Part shown: positions 48,837 through 57,727 of the stretch, in pieces
Layout of the letters: each line of letters starts with the position of its first letter
Numbering within the stretch: the first letter of the stretch is position 1
NCBI GenBank assembly: GCA_021819105.1
Contig: JAKASK010000001.1
Coordinates: 128,448 to 192,447 of the forward strand
Source of the DNA: an archaeon
GTDB taxonomy: Archaea; Thermoproteota; Nitrososphaeria; Nitrososphaerales; Gagatemarchaeaceae
DNA length: 64,000 nt
Reading direction: 5' to 3'
Notes under the pieces: model-generated
The model's input: only the letters and a program-made list of their open reading frames with translations
Database searches by the model: none
What the model was told of the DNA's origin: nothing
Translations under genes and position numbers: made by a program

Positions 48837-50969
48837 ATGCCCAAGGTGGAAGACGTCCTCAGAGTCCTCGCAGAGGTGAAGGACCCTGAGCTCGGAAGGG
48901 ACGTCGTGTCCCTCCGCATGATAGACGGGGTGAAGGTGGATGGGGACAGGGTCGAGTTCACCCTGAACCTGACGACCCCTGCGTGCCCACTGAGGACGAG
49001 GCTCGAAGAGTCTGCCAAGGGCGCGGTGGCCCGCATCCCGGGGGTCAAGCATGTGGAGATGAAGACTTCGGCGAAGGTCTTCGCCACCAGAGACTTTGCC
49101 GAGGCGGAAGTACTGAAGGGGGTGAAGAACGTGATCGCGGTGGCCAGCGGCAAGGGGGGCGTTGGCAAGTCCACAGTGGCGGTGAACCTCGCCGTTGCGC
49201 TGGCAGAGTCGGGGGCGAAGGTTGGGATCTTGGACGCCGACGTATACGGCCCGAACATCCCGCTGATGATGGGGGTGACCGAGGCGCCCCAGGTCCGCGC
49301 AGAGTTGATCGTCCCTCCCGTCGCCTATGGAGTCAAGGTCGCCTCCCTGGGCTTCTTCTACAACGAGGCGACCCCCGTGATCTGGAGGGGACCCCTGGTG
49401 GCCGGGGCGGTCAGGCAGCTGCTCACCCAGGTGGAGTGGGGGGAGCTGGACTACCTGGTGTGCGACCTCCCCCCCGGATGCCTTCCGGCAGGGACGATGG
49501 TACTTACCGCGGGGAACGTCCCGAAGCCCATCGAGGAGGTCGAAGTGGGAGAGTTCGTGTTGAGCTTCGACGGCGAGTCCCTGGTGCCGAGGCGGGTCCT
49601 GGGGGTCGTCCCCCAGGGGAAGCAGGAGGTATTCAGGCTCACCGCCTCAGGCCGGGAGATCGTCGCAAGCGCTAACCATCCCTTCCTGCGACGCCGCAGG
49701 GGAGACTCGTGGGTCAGGCTTGACCGCCTGAAGTCCGGAGACAGGCTCCTGGTCCCGAATTGCGTGGCCGGCGGTCAGTCCATGCCGCTCCCGAAGGTCG
49801 GGCACGACCGGGCGTCCGTCCGGTTTCCGACAGCCACCACCACGGGGTTCATGCGGGTCGTGGGGCACTTCGTGGGCTGCGGGGCCCTGAAGCGGCAGAG
49901 GGGGAGCCGTCGCTTCGCCGGGGTCGAACTGTGCGAGCCACGAGGGAACAGGTTCAGGGAGACCTACGAGGACTTCTACCGCAAGGCCTTCGGCGTGAGG
50001 ATCTTGGAGGAGGTCGACGGCCAGCGATTCACCGTCGCCTCTGCGCCTATGGCCGAACTCTTCGCCGCCCTTGACCTCGACCGCGGGGAGGAGGACAGGC
50101 GCGTGCCGCCATGGGTCTACGGGCTCCCGTTGGACCAGAGGCTCTCGTTCATCCGGGGGTACGCAGAAGCGGCTGGGAGCATAAGGCTCAGTGAATCGCA
50201 CAGGGACCTCCCAAGCCGGGGGGCGGCAAGCGTCGCAAAGGAGGTCGTTCAGGAGACCGCGGCGATAGTAAGCGCCAACGGGAGTCTGGCGGCCCAGGTT
50301 CACGAGCTGTGCCTGATGAGCGGCGTCCCTGCCACCGCGGTCAAGTCGCAGCCCGGGGGGCGCCATGTCCGCCCCAGGGGAGGGAGCGCGCCCCGGGCTG
50401 TCAAGTTTGCCTTCCGGCTCTCTCTGAAGCACGACCCCGAGCCCTTCAAGCTCGCCAGGGTGAGGCTCATCGAGCCCCTCGGGGAGGCCGAGACCTACGA
50501 CCTTCAGGTCGACCAGTACGAGAACTTCGTCGCGAACTCGATGCTCGTCCACAACACAGGCGACGCGAGCCTGACCCTCGCGCAGACCGTCCCGTTGGGG
50601 GGCATCCTCGTTGTCACCACGCCGCAGGAAGCGGCGCTCAACATAGCGGCCAAGGCCCTCGCCATGTTCAAGCGCCTGGACGTGCCGATACTTGGGGTCG
50701 TGGAGAACATGAGCTACTTCGTCTGCCCCCACTGCGGCGAGAGGACCCCCATCTTCTCCAGCGGGGGCGGGAAGAAGATCGCCGCCGAGAGGGGGGTCGA
50801 CTTCCTGGGCGAGATCCCCCTGGCCGTGGCCATCAGGGAGCAGTCCGACAGGGGAGCTCCCATCGTCGCGTCCCTCCCAAGCTCGCCGGAGGCCGTGGTC
50901 TACAAGGAGCTGGCGTTCAAGGTGGCCGGGATGCTCAGCATAGTGGCCTGGGCAAAGATGAAGAAATGA
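48837..50969 (+). CDS. Mrp/NBP35-type iron-sulfur carrier ATPase interrupted by an intein
   Basis: The precursor is 710 residues. An N-terminal MIP18/DUF59 domain (residues 1-85) precedes the P-loop ATPase: Walker A SGKGGVGKST at 104-113, LDADVYGPNIP at 132-142, then VCDLPPG, where the intein begins at residue 215. The reading resumes at residue 574 with TGDASLTLAQ, so splicing restores DLPPGTGD, the invariant switch region. A CPHCG pair near the C-terminus suits Fe-S binding. The spliced host would be 351 residues, the normal length. It likely carries Fe-S clusters to apoproteins. A TATGTTTTT element lies about 32 nt before the ATG. Confidence 0.93.
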   Translation: MPKVEDVLRVLAEVKDPELGRDVVSLRMIDGVKVDGDRVEFTLNLTTPACPLRTRLEESAKGAVARIPGVKHVEMKTSAKVFATRDFAEAEVLKGVKNVIAVASGKGGVGKSTVAVNLAVALAESGAKVGILDADVYGPNIPLMMGVTEAPQVRAELIVPPVAYGVKVASLGFFYNEATPVIWRGPLVAGAVRQLLTQVEWGELDYLVCDLPPGCLPAGTMVLTAGNVPKPIEEVEVGEFVLSFDGESLVPRRVLGVVPQGKQEVFRLTASGREIVASANHPFLRRRRGDSWVRLDRLKSGDRLLVPNCVAGGQSMPLPKVGHDRASVRFPTATTTGFMRVVGHFVGCGALKRQRGSRRFAGVELCEPRGNRFRETYEDFYRKAFGVRILEEVDGQRFTVASAPMAELFAALDLDRGEEDRRVPPWVYGLPLDQRLSFIRGYAEAAGSIRLSESHRDLPSRGAASVAKEVVQETAAIVSANGSLAAQVHELCLMSGVPATAVKSQPGGRHVRPRGGSAPRAVKFAFRLSLKHDPEPFKLARVRLIEPLGEAETYDLQVDQYENFVANSMLVHNTGDASLTLAQTVPLGGILVVTTPQEAALNIAAKALAMFKRLDVPILGVVENMSYFVCPHCGERTPIFSSGGGKKIAAERGVDFLGEIPLAVAIREQSDRGAPIVASLPSSPEAVVYKELAFKVAGMLSIVAWAKMKK
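49479..50555 (+). mobile_element. Intein (359 residues) within the Mrp ATPase, with degenerate LAGLIDADG endonuclease
   Basis: The intein starts with Cys (CLPAGTMVLTAGN, block A) and ends with the His-Asn pair of NSMLVHN, followed by Thr as the +1 residue. The block B His is in VASANHPFL (intein residue 67), and block F is AETYDLQVDQYENFVANS. The middle contains two LAGLIDADG-like motifs, VVGHFVGCGAL (about 127-137) and FIRGYAEAAGSI (224-235), in which the catalytic Asp positions are Cys and Ala. Splicing residues are intact, so the intein should splice; the endonuclease looks inactive. Insertion in the DLPPG/TGD motif is a typical active-site position. Confidence 0.92.
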
Positions 50970-51067
50970 CGGCGCGGCAGGACGAGCTCGTGGCCGACTC
51001 CGCCCGGAGGAAGAAGGCACGGCGCAGACGGCGCGGGCCCTACAGGAAGGCCTGGTCCCCCAGATAG
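50966..51067 (+). CDS. Possible 33-residue basic protein coupled to mrp
   Basis: An ATG overlaps the mrp stop as ATGA and opens a 34-codon frame with very basic composition (KKARRRRRGPYRKAW). Overlapping start-stop codons often mark real coupled genes, but the size, Arg-rich composition and GC bias leave room for chance. No family is recognised. It ends 3 nt before the convergent RidA stop. Confidence 0.35.
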   Translation: MTARQDELVADSARRKKARRRRRGPYRKAWSPR

Positions 51068-51070
51068 CGT

Positions 51071-51442
51071 TCAGCGTACAGCGACCGCGTCTATCTCGAC
51101 CCGGGCCCCCTTTGGGAGGGCCGCGACCTGGACGGTCGAGCGAGCCGGGAACGGCCGGTTGAAGTGCTTCGCGTATTCCTCGTTCATCTGCTGGAACTCC
51201 GACAGGTCCACCATGAAGACCGTGGTTTTCACGACGTTCCCCATCCCCAGCCCAGCCTGGGAGAGGACAGAGCCGAGGTTGGTCAGCGCCCTGCGTGTCT
51301 GTGCCGCCACCCCCTCGGCGAGGGCCCCGGTCTGGGGGTCGGCGCCTATCTGCCCTGAGCAGTAGACCGCTCCTGCGTCGACGGCCTGCGAGTAGGGCCC
51401 TATGGGCGCCGGCGCCCCCTTCGAGACGATCTCGCTGTTCAT
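51071..51442 (-). CDS. RidA-family reactive intermediate deaminase
   Basis: This 123-residue protein has GAPAPIGPYSQAVDAGAVYCSGQIG at its N-terminus spread over the trimer interface and FPARSTVQVAALPKGARVEIDAVAV at the end, including the conserved Arg and the Glu of the active site. RidA hydrolyses 2-aminoacrylate and related reactive imines released by PLP enzymes. Its ATG overlaps the stop of the upstream gene by 4 nt (ATGA), so the pair is one operon. Confidence 0.95.
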   Translation of the reverse strand: MNSEIVSKGAPAPIGPYSQAVDAGAVYCSGQIGADPQTGALAEGVAAQTRRALTNLGSVLSQAGLGMGNVVKTTVFMVDLSEFQQMNEEYAKHFNRPFPARSTVQVAALPKGARVEIDAVAVR

Positions 51443-51873
51443 GGCTGCCGAGCCGGGCGGGGGGATAAATCGGTTGTGCGGGGCTGCAGGAGAGCCCGGA
51501 CGCCGGCGTAGACTTCCTGGTCGCGGCCGTACTCGACCGTCTCCTTGCGGTCCATGTGCGTCAGCATCCTCGAAGTGACCTTCCCTTTCTTGACGACGAG
51601 TATTATCCTCCGGTGCGCCTTGTATGCGGCCATGAGCTCCATCCCCACCCCGATGCTCGGCTCGGTGACGTCCGCGACGATCGCGTCTGACTCCTCCGTC
51701 GCCCTGGTGTCCCGCTGGAAGACGTCGACGGCCAGGGGGTCGAGGTTCTCGACGGGTCCCAGCACCCAGGGGGACGAGACCGTGTGCCCGGCGTCAGTGA
51801 TCGCCTTCGCGATGAGCTTGGCCCGGGGGAGGGCCCTGTTAGCGATCATGGGGACCGATAGGTAGACCTTCAA
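51439..51873 (-). CDS. Nucleoside 2-deoxyribosyltransferase-like protein (DNPH1/Rcl type)
   Basis: This 144-residue protein begins VYLSVPMIANRALPRA and has SDAIVADVTEPSIGVGMELMAAY near residue 70, where the Glu is the nucleophile of the nucleoside deoxyribosyltransferase/DNPH1 superfamily. It probably cleaves deoxynucleoside monophosphates or transfers deoxyribose. A TATA element (GATAAACC, about 51897-51904) lies 27 nt before the TTG, giving a leaderless message that continues into RidA. Confidence 0.85.
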   Translation of the reverse strand: MKVYLSVPMIANRALPRAKLIAKAITDAGHTVSSPWVLGPVENLDPLAVDVFQRDTRATEESDAIVADVTEPSIGVGMELMAAYKAHRRIILVVKKGKVTSRMLTHMDRKETVEYGRDQEVYAGVRALLQPRTTDLSPRPARQP

Positions 51874-51904
51874 TGGCAGCCGGTCCGCCGGCGGGGGTTT
51901 ATCC

Positions 51905-52102
51905 CTATCTTAGGAAGGGCGCCTTCACGGTCGGCGCCTTCTGCTTGACGTGGCTGCACTTCGCCGGGGCGTGGGCGTAGCAGTAGCTCTGGCTGCATAC
52001 GTGGCAGGAGTAGTAGTACCCGACCCCGAGCTTCCGGCCGCAGAGCGCACAGGTTGGCGTGGCCGTCTGCTCTACGCTGGTGTACACGCTTGCAACACCC
52101 AA
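51905..52102 (-). CDS. Small AN1-like zinc-finger protein
   Basis: The 65-residue protein has the pattern CALCG, then YYYSCHVCSQSYCYAHAPAKCSH, a string of Cys and His close to the AN1 zinc finger that binds two zinc ions. Flanks are short and basic. AN1-like stand-alone proteins occur in archaea with unknown roles. The start is uncertain: a TTG at 52102 suits a TTAATAA element upstream, while the frame is open to a TTG at 52135. A GTG at 52087 is also possible. Confidence 0.75.
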   Translation of the reverse strand: MGVASVYTSVEQTATPTCALCGRKLGVGYYYSCHVCSQSYCYAHAPAKCSHVKQKAPTVKAPFLR

Positions 52103-52212
52103 AGCAGAGATAACCCGGTTGTTATTAAGGGACAATGCATTATTTTCAGTAAAAAGTGCAGGGTTGTGTGAAACTATTATTCACTTGTCATACTCTGATA
52201 CGTGAATGCGGT

Positions 52213-52695
52213 CTAGCGCTTGTAGCCGATCTTCCGGAGGAACTCCCTCCTCTCAGCGGCGTCCGCTGCGCCCTCCTCCCCGTTCGGATAGCCGCCGTCC
52301 ACCACCCCGAGGACCCCTCTCCCCTTCGCGGTGTCGGCGACGACCACCGTGACCGGGTTCGAGGTGGCGCAGTAGACGTTGGCGACCTCCTCCACCGACT
52401 TTATGCGGTTCAGGACGTTGATTGGGTAGGACCCTGACAGGACGACGGCGAACGCGTGACCTGCGCCTATCGCGGACGCGCATCTCACCGCCAGCTTCGT
52501 GCACTCGTCGTCGGTGCCGTCCCGGCGGACCAGGGACTTCCCTGAAGCTTCGCAGAAGGCAACGCCGAACTTTATGCCCGGCATGGACGTGGCCAGGGCC
52601 TCGTACAGGTCCTCGACGGTCTTGATGAAGTGCGACTGACCGAGGATCAGCTGGCACCCCTCCGGGACCTTCACTTCGACTTCCTCGATCTTCAC
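52213..52695 (-). CDS. Adenosine-specific kinase family protein
   Basis: This 160-residue protein matches the archaeal adenosine-specific kinase family (DUF355): [41 protein letters not shown] and [21 protein letters not shown], then [21 protein letters not shown] function in adenosine phosphorylation is reported for this structural family, though poorly characterised. The GTG at 52695 lies 27 nt after AATTAGAAA, so it is leaderless; the longer frame to 52941 is antisense to the pilus ATPase gene. Confidence 0.88.
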   Translation of the reverse strand: MKIEEVEVKVPEGCQLILGQSHFIKTVEDLYEALATSMPGIKFGVAFCEASGKSLVRRDGTDDECTKLAVRCASAIGAGHAFAVVLSGSYPINVLNRIKSVEEVANVYCATSNPVTVVVADTAKGRGVLGVVDGGYPNGEEGAADAAERREFLRKIGYKR

Positions 52696-52796
52696 GGGCC
52701 GTGCGGGGGAGGGGTGGTTTCTAATTCCTTCGCCTCTGCCATGCGGGAAGAAGCCAGGGCCATGGCGCGTTAAATGCGCCCGGCGGATGGACGGCC

Positions 52797-54482
52797 ATGT
52801 CCAAGGTCCGCCAGCTCTTCCGGAGGGAGGACGACAGCCCCGGGAAGGGGGCGGAGCAGGCGCCCGCGGTCGAGCCGCCGGAGCAGATCGCCGGGGTGGT
52901 GGACACCTACAGGGTCCCCGCGGGAGGAGGGCCCGAGGCATCGGCCGAGGTCTTTGTCGTCGACGAGGACGGGGCCGGGAGGTACCTGGTGAGGGTCCCG
53001 AAGCTGAGCGAAGAGGAGGCCCGGACCCTGGAGCTGCTCAAGCTGAACCTGCTCGACTCCATCCCCGCGGACGCCAAGGGGGAGCCGCGCGATGTCGTGG
53101 CCGACTACGTCTGGAAGACGTCGGAGGCTGCGGGGCTGGCCGACGTGATCCACGAATCGCAGGACAAGCTGCTCTACTTCCTGATGAGGGACTTCGCGGG
53201 CTTCTGGGAGGTTGACCCCCTGATGAACGACGACAACCTGGAAGAGATCTCGGTCTGCAGGTTCGACAGGCCGGTCAGGGTCCTGCACCGGAAATTTTCG
53301 GAGTACATGTTCATGCAGACCGACATCACTTACCCCTCGGAAGAAAGGCTGCAGGCCTTCGTGAGGAGGCTGGCGCAGCTGGGAGGGACGACGGTCTCCC
53401 TCGCGCAGCCCTCCCTCGAGGTGACGCTGCACGGCCAGTCGGACAGGAGGGTCACAGCGACGCTGGGGGACGAGATCTCCAGGCCCGGGTCGTCCTATGC
53501 GATAAGGAAGCAGAGGGAGTCCCCAATCACCCTCGCCCAGCTGGCGGCTCCCGAGCGCGCGAGGTGGCCCGCCCTCCTCGGCCAGGCTGCCCCCGACCCC
53601 ACCAGCCCCTACGACGAAGTCCATTCGCACAAGACCCTGTCCGTTTTGATGGCCGCCTACTTCTGGCTCCTCCTTGAGAGGACGAGCAACGTACTGATCG
53701 CGGGCGAGACGAACTCGGGGAAGACCACCCTGATGAACTCGATCTTGGCGCTTTCCAACCCGAAGTACAAGATAGTGACGGCAGAGGACGTCCTCGAGAT
53801 CAACCTCCCCGACCACCTCCACTGGCAGAGACTGAAGACGAGGTCATACAGGGCGGGGCTCTCCCCCGTATCGGGGCGCTACGAGTACGGGCTGCCGGAG
53901 CTCCTCAAGATCGCGCTCCGGTTCTCCCCGACGATCCTGAGCCTCGGCGAGATGAGGGGGGAGGAATCTGAGACGGTGGCCGCCGCCATCACCCTGGGAT
54001 TCTCGACGATGACCACGGTCCACGCCGAGAGCGCCGAGAGGTGCGTCCAGAGGCTCACCACCCCCCCGATGAGGTTCTCCGAAGGGCACGTCAGGGACAT
54101 CTCCGCCATAGCCACCATGAGGAAGGTCGTCCTGCAAGACGGCAGGGTGGTCAGGAGGGTCGTGAGCGTGGACGAGGTCAAGCCCTCGGCCGGGTACGGC
54201 CACGAGACCGTCAACGTCTTCCGCTACGACCCTGCCACCGACTCGTTTTCTCCTACGACTCCGGCGGAGGTCCTCGACAGGTCCTACAGGCTGAACGAGA
54301 TCGCCGAGAGCTTCGGCTGGACCCCGGCCGCGGTCCAGGGGAGCCTCGCCATCAGAGCGGCCAGGATGGCCGGGCTCATCGCCGGAGGCGAGCTGGACCC
54401 CAGGGCCCTCTCCAAGATGGTGAAGGAGTTCGCTGTGGACGAGTCGAAGCGCGGTGCCGGCGGAGCTTGGGGCAGAGCCTAG
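52797..54482 (+). CDS. Type II/IV secretion-system ATPase (VirB11/FlaI/TadA family)
   Basis: The 561-residue ATPase drives pilus or secretion assembly. An N-terminal domain (1-170) leads to an N2-type region, then Walker [18 protein letters not shown] near residue 305, an Asp box (AEDVLEI), [19 protein letters not shown] as Walker B near 385, and [14 protein letters not shown] as the His box. It starts the pilus-like locus. The ATG is 26 nt after CGTTAAATG, giving a leaderless message. The first 60 residues are Pro/Glu-rich and likely flexible. Confidence 0.92.
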   Translation: MSKVRQLFRREDDSPGKGAEQAPAVEPPEQIAGVVDTYRVPAGGGPEASAEVFVVDEDGAGRYLVRVPKLSEEEARTLELLKLNLLDSIPADAKGEPRDVVADYVWKTSEAAGLADVIHESQDKLLYFLMRDFAGFWEVDPLMNDDNLEEISVCRFDRPVRVLHRKFSEYMFMQTDITYPSEERLQAFVRRLAQLGGTTVSLAQPSLEVTLHGQSDRRVTATLGDEISRPGSSYAIRKQRESPITLAQLAAPERARWPALLGQAAPDPTSPYDEVHSHKTLSVLMAAYFWLLLERTSNVLIAGETNSGKTTLMNSILALSNPKYKIVTAEDVLEINLPDHLHWQRLKTRSYRAGLSPVSGRYEYGLPELLKIALRFSPTILSLGEMRGEESETVAAAITLGFSTMTTVHAESAERCVQRLTTPPMRFSEGHVRDISAIATMRKVVLQDGRVVRRVVSVDEVKPSAGYGHETVNVFRYDPATDSFSPTTPAEVLDRSYRLNEIAESFGWTPAAVQGSLAIRAARMAGLIAGGELDPRALSKMVKEFAVDESKRGAGGAWGRA

Positions 54483-56143
54483 CCGGCGGCTGGGGGAGGC
54501 TGCTCCTCGGACGGCCCCCGGTCCTCAGGCTCGTCCTTAGAAGGTCGAAGAGGTTCTCGGAGCTGCTCAAGCGCTCGGGGCGGATAGGGAACCCTGTGGC
54601 CCTGGCTGCGGAGTCGGTCACCTGGGCGGTCGCCGGTGCCCTGGTCGCCGTCCCCCTGTCAGTGGCCTGCGGGCTGTTCTTGTCCCCCTGGTGCTACGCC
54701 GGGTGCGCCGTCCCGCTCGCGCTGTACTTCGCGCCAGAGATCAGGCTGAAGGACCAGGTCGCCCAGAGGAGGGAGGGGGTGGAGCGCGAGCTCCCGTTCT
54801 TCTCCGTGCTGGTGGGGGTGCTGGGGGGAGCGGGGGTGCCTCTCTATTCCATCCTCGAAGACATGGCCGGGAGCGACGTGTTCCCGCGGATGCGGAGCGA
54901 GGCCCTGCTGGTGAAGCGGGACGTGGGGATATTCGGGATGAACCCCAACGACTCGTTCGAGAGGCTGGCATCCAGCCACCCGTCGAAGAGGTTCAGCGAG
55001 TTCCTGCTGGGGTACACGAGCAAGGCCCGGAGCGGGGGAGACGTGCCGGCGTTCCTGTCGGCGGAGAGCGGGGACCTCCTCAGGCGCCTGGAGGAGAGCT
55101 GGTTCAGGTACGTCGCCAGGGTCAGCATCGTCGGGAGCATGATGGTCACGGTGTTCGGGGTGGTCCCCCTGCTGCTGATGGTGGTCGGGGTCTTCTCCCC
55201 CGGATTCTCCATCGTCGGCCTGTCGGCGTTCACGGCGGTGGGGGTCCCCCTGTTCACCCTGGCCCTGCTCTTCATGGCCGGGAGGATGCAGCCTGCGGGG
55301 GAGGACCCGCCCAGGGGGAAGGCGGCAAGGGCGCTCCTGCTTTCCCTCCCCGGGGGTGCGGTCGGGGTGGCCTTGGGGGTGCCATGGCTCGCTGCTGCTG
55401 CGGCGCTCTTCGCGTTCTTCGTCGCCTACGGCGTCTCCGTCAGGCAGCAGCTCGGCGAATCCAGGGCGGTGGACGAAGGGGTCTCCAGGTTCCTCCGGGA
55501 CCTACTGGAGTTCAAGAGGCAGGAGTACGACCTTGGCAGGGCCATTATCGTCCTGGAGGCCCAGGGGCGCTACGACCCCGTCTTCGGAAGGACCCTGGCC
55601 AGGGTGGCGTCCAGGCTCAAGGCGGGGGTCCCCCTGGACGAGGTCAGGGTCGAGTGCAAGAGCAGGGTCGGGAGGCTCGCCTTCCTCCTCCTCGGAGAGA
55701 TGAGCCGCTCGGGAGGGGGGACGGTGGACACGGTGTACCAGGTGTCGAACTTCGCGGACAGGATGCTGGAGATGAGGAAGAGCGCCATGGCCGAAATGAA
55801 GCCCTACCTGGTCCTTTCCTACGTCTCCCCCCTGCTGCTGGCCTTCGGGGTGACCTTCGTGAGGGGGGTGCTGTCGAACTTCAGCGCGGCCCTGAGGCCG
55901 GGGTTCTCGACACTGCACGTCCCGGGGCTGCAGGTGGGGACGGTACCGCCGGGGCTGGCCGAGGTATCGGACGTGCTGATAGTCGTGTCGGCCGCAGCCC
56001 TGGGGCTAATCGGCGCAAAGATCACAGACTTCACGGTGAGGAATACGCTCCGCGCTTCGGTGAACGTGGCCCTCGCCGCCGCGGCTGTGGGTCTGATGGC
56101 GGCGTTCAACACACCTTCTATCTCGGGGCTCCTCTTCCGCTGA
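54467..56143 (+). CDS. Type IV pilus assembly platform protein (TadC/FlaJ-like, two T2SSF domains)
   Basis: The 558-residue membrane protein has two type II secretion F domains, each a cytoplasmic helical bundle (PFFSVLVGVLGGAGVPLYSIL; FLRDLLEFKRQEYDLGRAI) followed by pairs of membrane helices; around seven to nine helices in total. It is the inner-membrane platform that works with the upstream ATPase. The TTG at 54467 overlaps the ATPase end by 16 nt; a GTG at 54597 is an alternative. The frame is open far upstream only through out-of-frame ATPase sequence. Confidence 0.88.
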   Translation: MGQSLAGGWGRLLLGRPPVLRLVLRRSKRFSELLKRSGRIGNPVALAAESVTWAVAGALVAVPLSVACGLFLSPWCYAGCAVPLALYFAPEIRLKDQVAQRREGVERELPFFSVLVGVLGGAGVPLYSILEDMAGSDVFPRMRSEALLVKRDVGIFGMNPNDSFERLASSHPSKRFSEFLLGYTSKARSGGDVPAFLSAESGDLLRRLEESWFRYVARVSIVGSMMVTVFGVVPLLLMVVGVFSPGFSIVGLSAFTAVGVPLFTLALLFMAGRMQPAGEDPPRGKAARALLLSLPGGAVGVALGVPWLAAAAALFAFFVAYGVSVRQQLGESRAVDEGVSRFLRDLLEFKRQEYDLGRAIIVLEAQGRYDPVFGRTLARVASRLKAGVPLDEVRVECKSRVGRLAFLLLGEMSRSGGGTVDTVYQVSNFADRMLEMRKSAMAEMKPYLVLSYVSPLLLAFGVTFVRGVLSNFSAALRPGFSTLHVPGLQVGTVPPGLAEVSDVLIVVSAAALGLIGAKITDFTVRNTLRASVNVALAAAAVGLMAAFNTPSISGLLFR

Positions 56144-56187
56144 CGGGGCTCGTTGGGGGTTAAATCCTCACGGGGGGTGTCCGGGGG

Positions 56188-56739
56188 ATGAAAATCACAA
56201 GGCGGAGGACTGCGATATCTCAGAGCATGGACCTCTTCATCATCATCGCCGCCGTCCTGGGAGTGGGAGGGGTCGTCAGCGCCTCCATCTACAACCTCGT
56301 AAGCAGCGCGACGTCGAACTCGAGCATCACCATCGTCGGGGCGTCTTTGAAGGCGGGCGCGTCGTCGTCGGTCTCGCCCCTCGCCATCGCCATATCCATC
56401 AAGAACAACGGCGGGACCCCGATAGCGTGCCGGGGATCGGGCGCCTGCGAAGTGGTAGTCGCGAACACCAGCACCGGCGCGGGCGGGGCGACGTGCAACG
56501 CTCCCTGCTCCATCATCTCCGGGGGGGCGCTCACCTGGGGGGTCGGGAAGGCGGCCGGACCCCTGACCTTCTACCTCAGCTCCAACTCGACCCAGCTCGC
56601 GGCGGGGTCCGAGGCCTCTTTCGTCCTCACCGGACCTCTCCAGGCCACACTGCCAAGCTACTGGTCGGCCGGGACCCCGGTAACCATCAACGTCCTCTTC
56701 GGTTCTGCGTCCGCCCAGGTCACCGTGGTATCGCAGTAG
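56188..56739 (+). CDS. Pilin-like protein 1
   Basis: This 183-residue protein starts with RRRTAISQSMDLFIIIAAVLG, a basic leader then a hydrophobic helix, the layout of archaeal class III signal/type IV pilins and archaellin-like proteins. The rest is a beta-rich, Ser/Thr/Gly-rich domain with two Cys pairs (ACRGSGAC, CNAPC). A TTAAATC TATA element lies 26 nt before the ATG, so it has its own leaderless promoter, separate from the ATPase and platform genes; pilin subunits are usually needed in greater amount. Confidence 0.8.
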   Translation: MKITRRRTAISQSMDLFIIIAAVLGVGGVVSASIYNLVSSATSNSSITIVGASLKAGASSSVSPLAIAISIKNNGGTPIACRGSGACEVVVANTSTGAGGATCNAPCSIISGGALTWGVGKAAGPLTFYLSSNSTQLAAGSEASFVLTGPLQATLPSYWSAGTPVTINVLFGSASAQVTVVSQ

Positions 56740-56753
56740 GGGGCATAGGAGGA

Positions 56754-57230
56754 GTGGCCCTCTCCCTTCTTTTTCCGCTGCGCCGTCGCCGCGGCGTCAG
56801 CGAGCTCTATGCGGCGGTCCTCATGATCGGGGTCACCCTGTCGATAGGGAGCATCGTGGTGGTGGCGGCGACGAGCCAGTTCGACCTGGCATCGAGCTCG
56901 GCCACCCTGGGGGCGTCGCTGAGGGAAGGCGCAGCGGAGACCCAGCTGGGGCTGGTCTACGCAGCGGTGCGGCCGTCCGCTTCCTGCCCTGCCTATCGGG
57001 GATATCAGGAGGGGACCGACCTGACCGTGGCGCTCTACGACCTCGGGGAGACGGGATTCGCACCTGCCGGGTTCGTGGTCAACGGCACAGACTACGTCGG
57101 GAGCTACTCGGCACTGAGCCCCGGAGCGCTCGGGGAGTACGCCCTGGCGCTGGGGTCCTGCGCCCACCCCGCTGGCCTGACGATACTTGCCTACGACGCC
57201 CAGGGAGACGAGGTGCAGTTTGGGACCTAG
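56754..57230 (+). CDS. Pilin-like protein 2
   Basis: This protein of about 158 residues has the N-terminal leader RRRRGVSELYAAVLMIGVTLS, again basic-then-hydrophobic with a Glu at position 5 of the mature-like part (the GVSELY segment), the hallmark of type IV pilins. A beta-rich domain with Cys at CPAYRGY and GSCAHPAG follows. The GTG at 56754 lies 14 nt after pilin 1. A longer frame upstream overlaps pilin 1 and is not coding-like. Confidence 0.75.
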   Translation: MALSLLFPLRRRRGVSELYAAVLMIGVTLSIGSIVVVAATSQFDLASSSATLGASLREGAAETQLGLVYAAVRPSASCPAYRGYQEGTDLTVALYDLGETGFAPAGFVVNGTDYVGSYSALSPGALGEYALALGSCAHPAGLTILAYDAQGDEVQFGT

Positions 57231-57717
57231 GGGGAAGCGGGGGGTCTCGGGGTACCTGGAGGTGTTCATCCTCATCGGGGTGGCCGTCGGAGGCTCTGGG
57301 CTCGTGTTCGGTGCGGCCGCCAGGTACGTGGGCTCTGGCGCTGGGCCGTCGGTCAGCATAGTCTCCGCTACAATACGGCAGGGCCCCTACTCCGCGGTTG
57401 AGAGCGTCACGGTTTCGGACACGGGGACGGAGCCGCTGGGATCCTTGGTCATCACCACCTCCCCGGCGCCGCCCTCGGCGCCCTACTGCTACTCGGTCGA
57501 GACCCCAGAGAGCGGGGCCCTGATCTCGGAGGCATGCATCTCGCAGGGGGACCCGGGGTCGGTCCTGGTCCTCGCCGGGGCGAGGTCAGGGGGGAGCGTC
57601 CTCCTGGAGCTCGTAATCACCGGGGCGGCCTTCGCGGTGGGGAGCGACCATCAGGTCTCTGTGACGGCGGCCGGCGGGGCCCAGGCGAGCACGGACGTTC
57701 AGGTGGTCCCGACCTAG
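57220..57717 (+). CDS. Pilin-like protein 3
   Basis: This protein of about 165 residues has the leader RGKRGVSGYLEVFILIGVAVG, another basic-hydrophobic pilin-type start, then a beta-rich domain with Cys at APYCYSVE and SEACIS. The TTG at 57220 has GAGGT 7 nt upstream and overlaps pilin 2 by 11 nt. Sequence similarity to the other pilins is limited to the N-terminus, as is common for minor pilins. Confidence 0.75.
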   Translation: MGPRGKRGVSGYLEVFILIGVAVGGSGLVFGAAARYVGSGAGPSVSIVSATIRQGPYSAVESVTVSDTGTEPLGSLVITTSPAPPSAPYCYSVETPESGALISEACISQGDPGSVLVLAGARSGGSVLLELVITGAAFAVGSDHQVSVTAAGGAQASTDVQVVPT

Positions 57718-57727
57718 GTGGGGTGCG

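Noticed and set aside
54041-54466. Upstream extension of the pilus platform protein frame
   Set aside because: It overlaps the ATPase coding sequence in another frame and is Arg-rich noise; the membrane protein begins near 54467.
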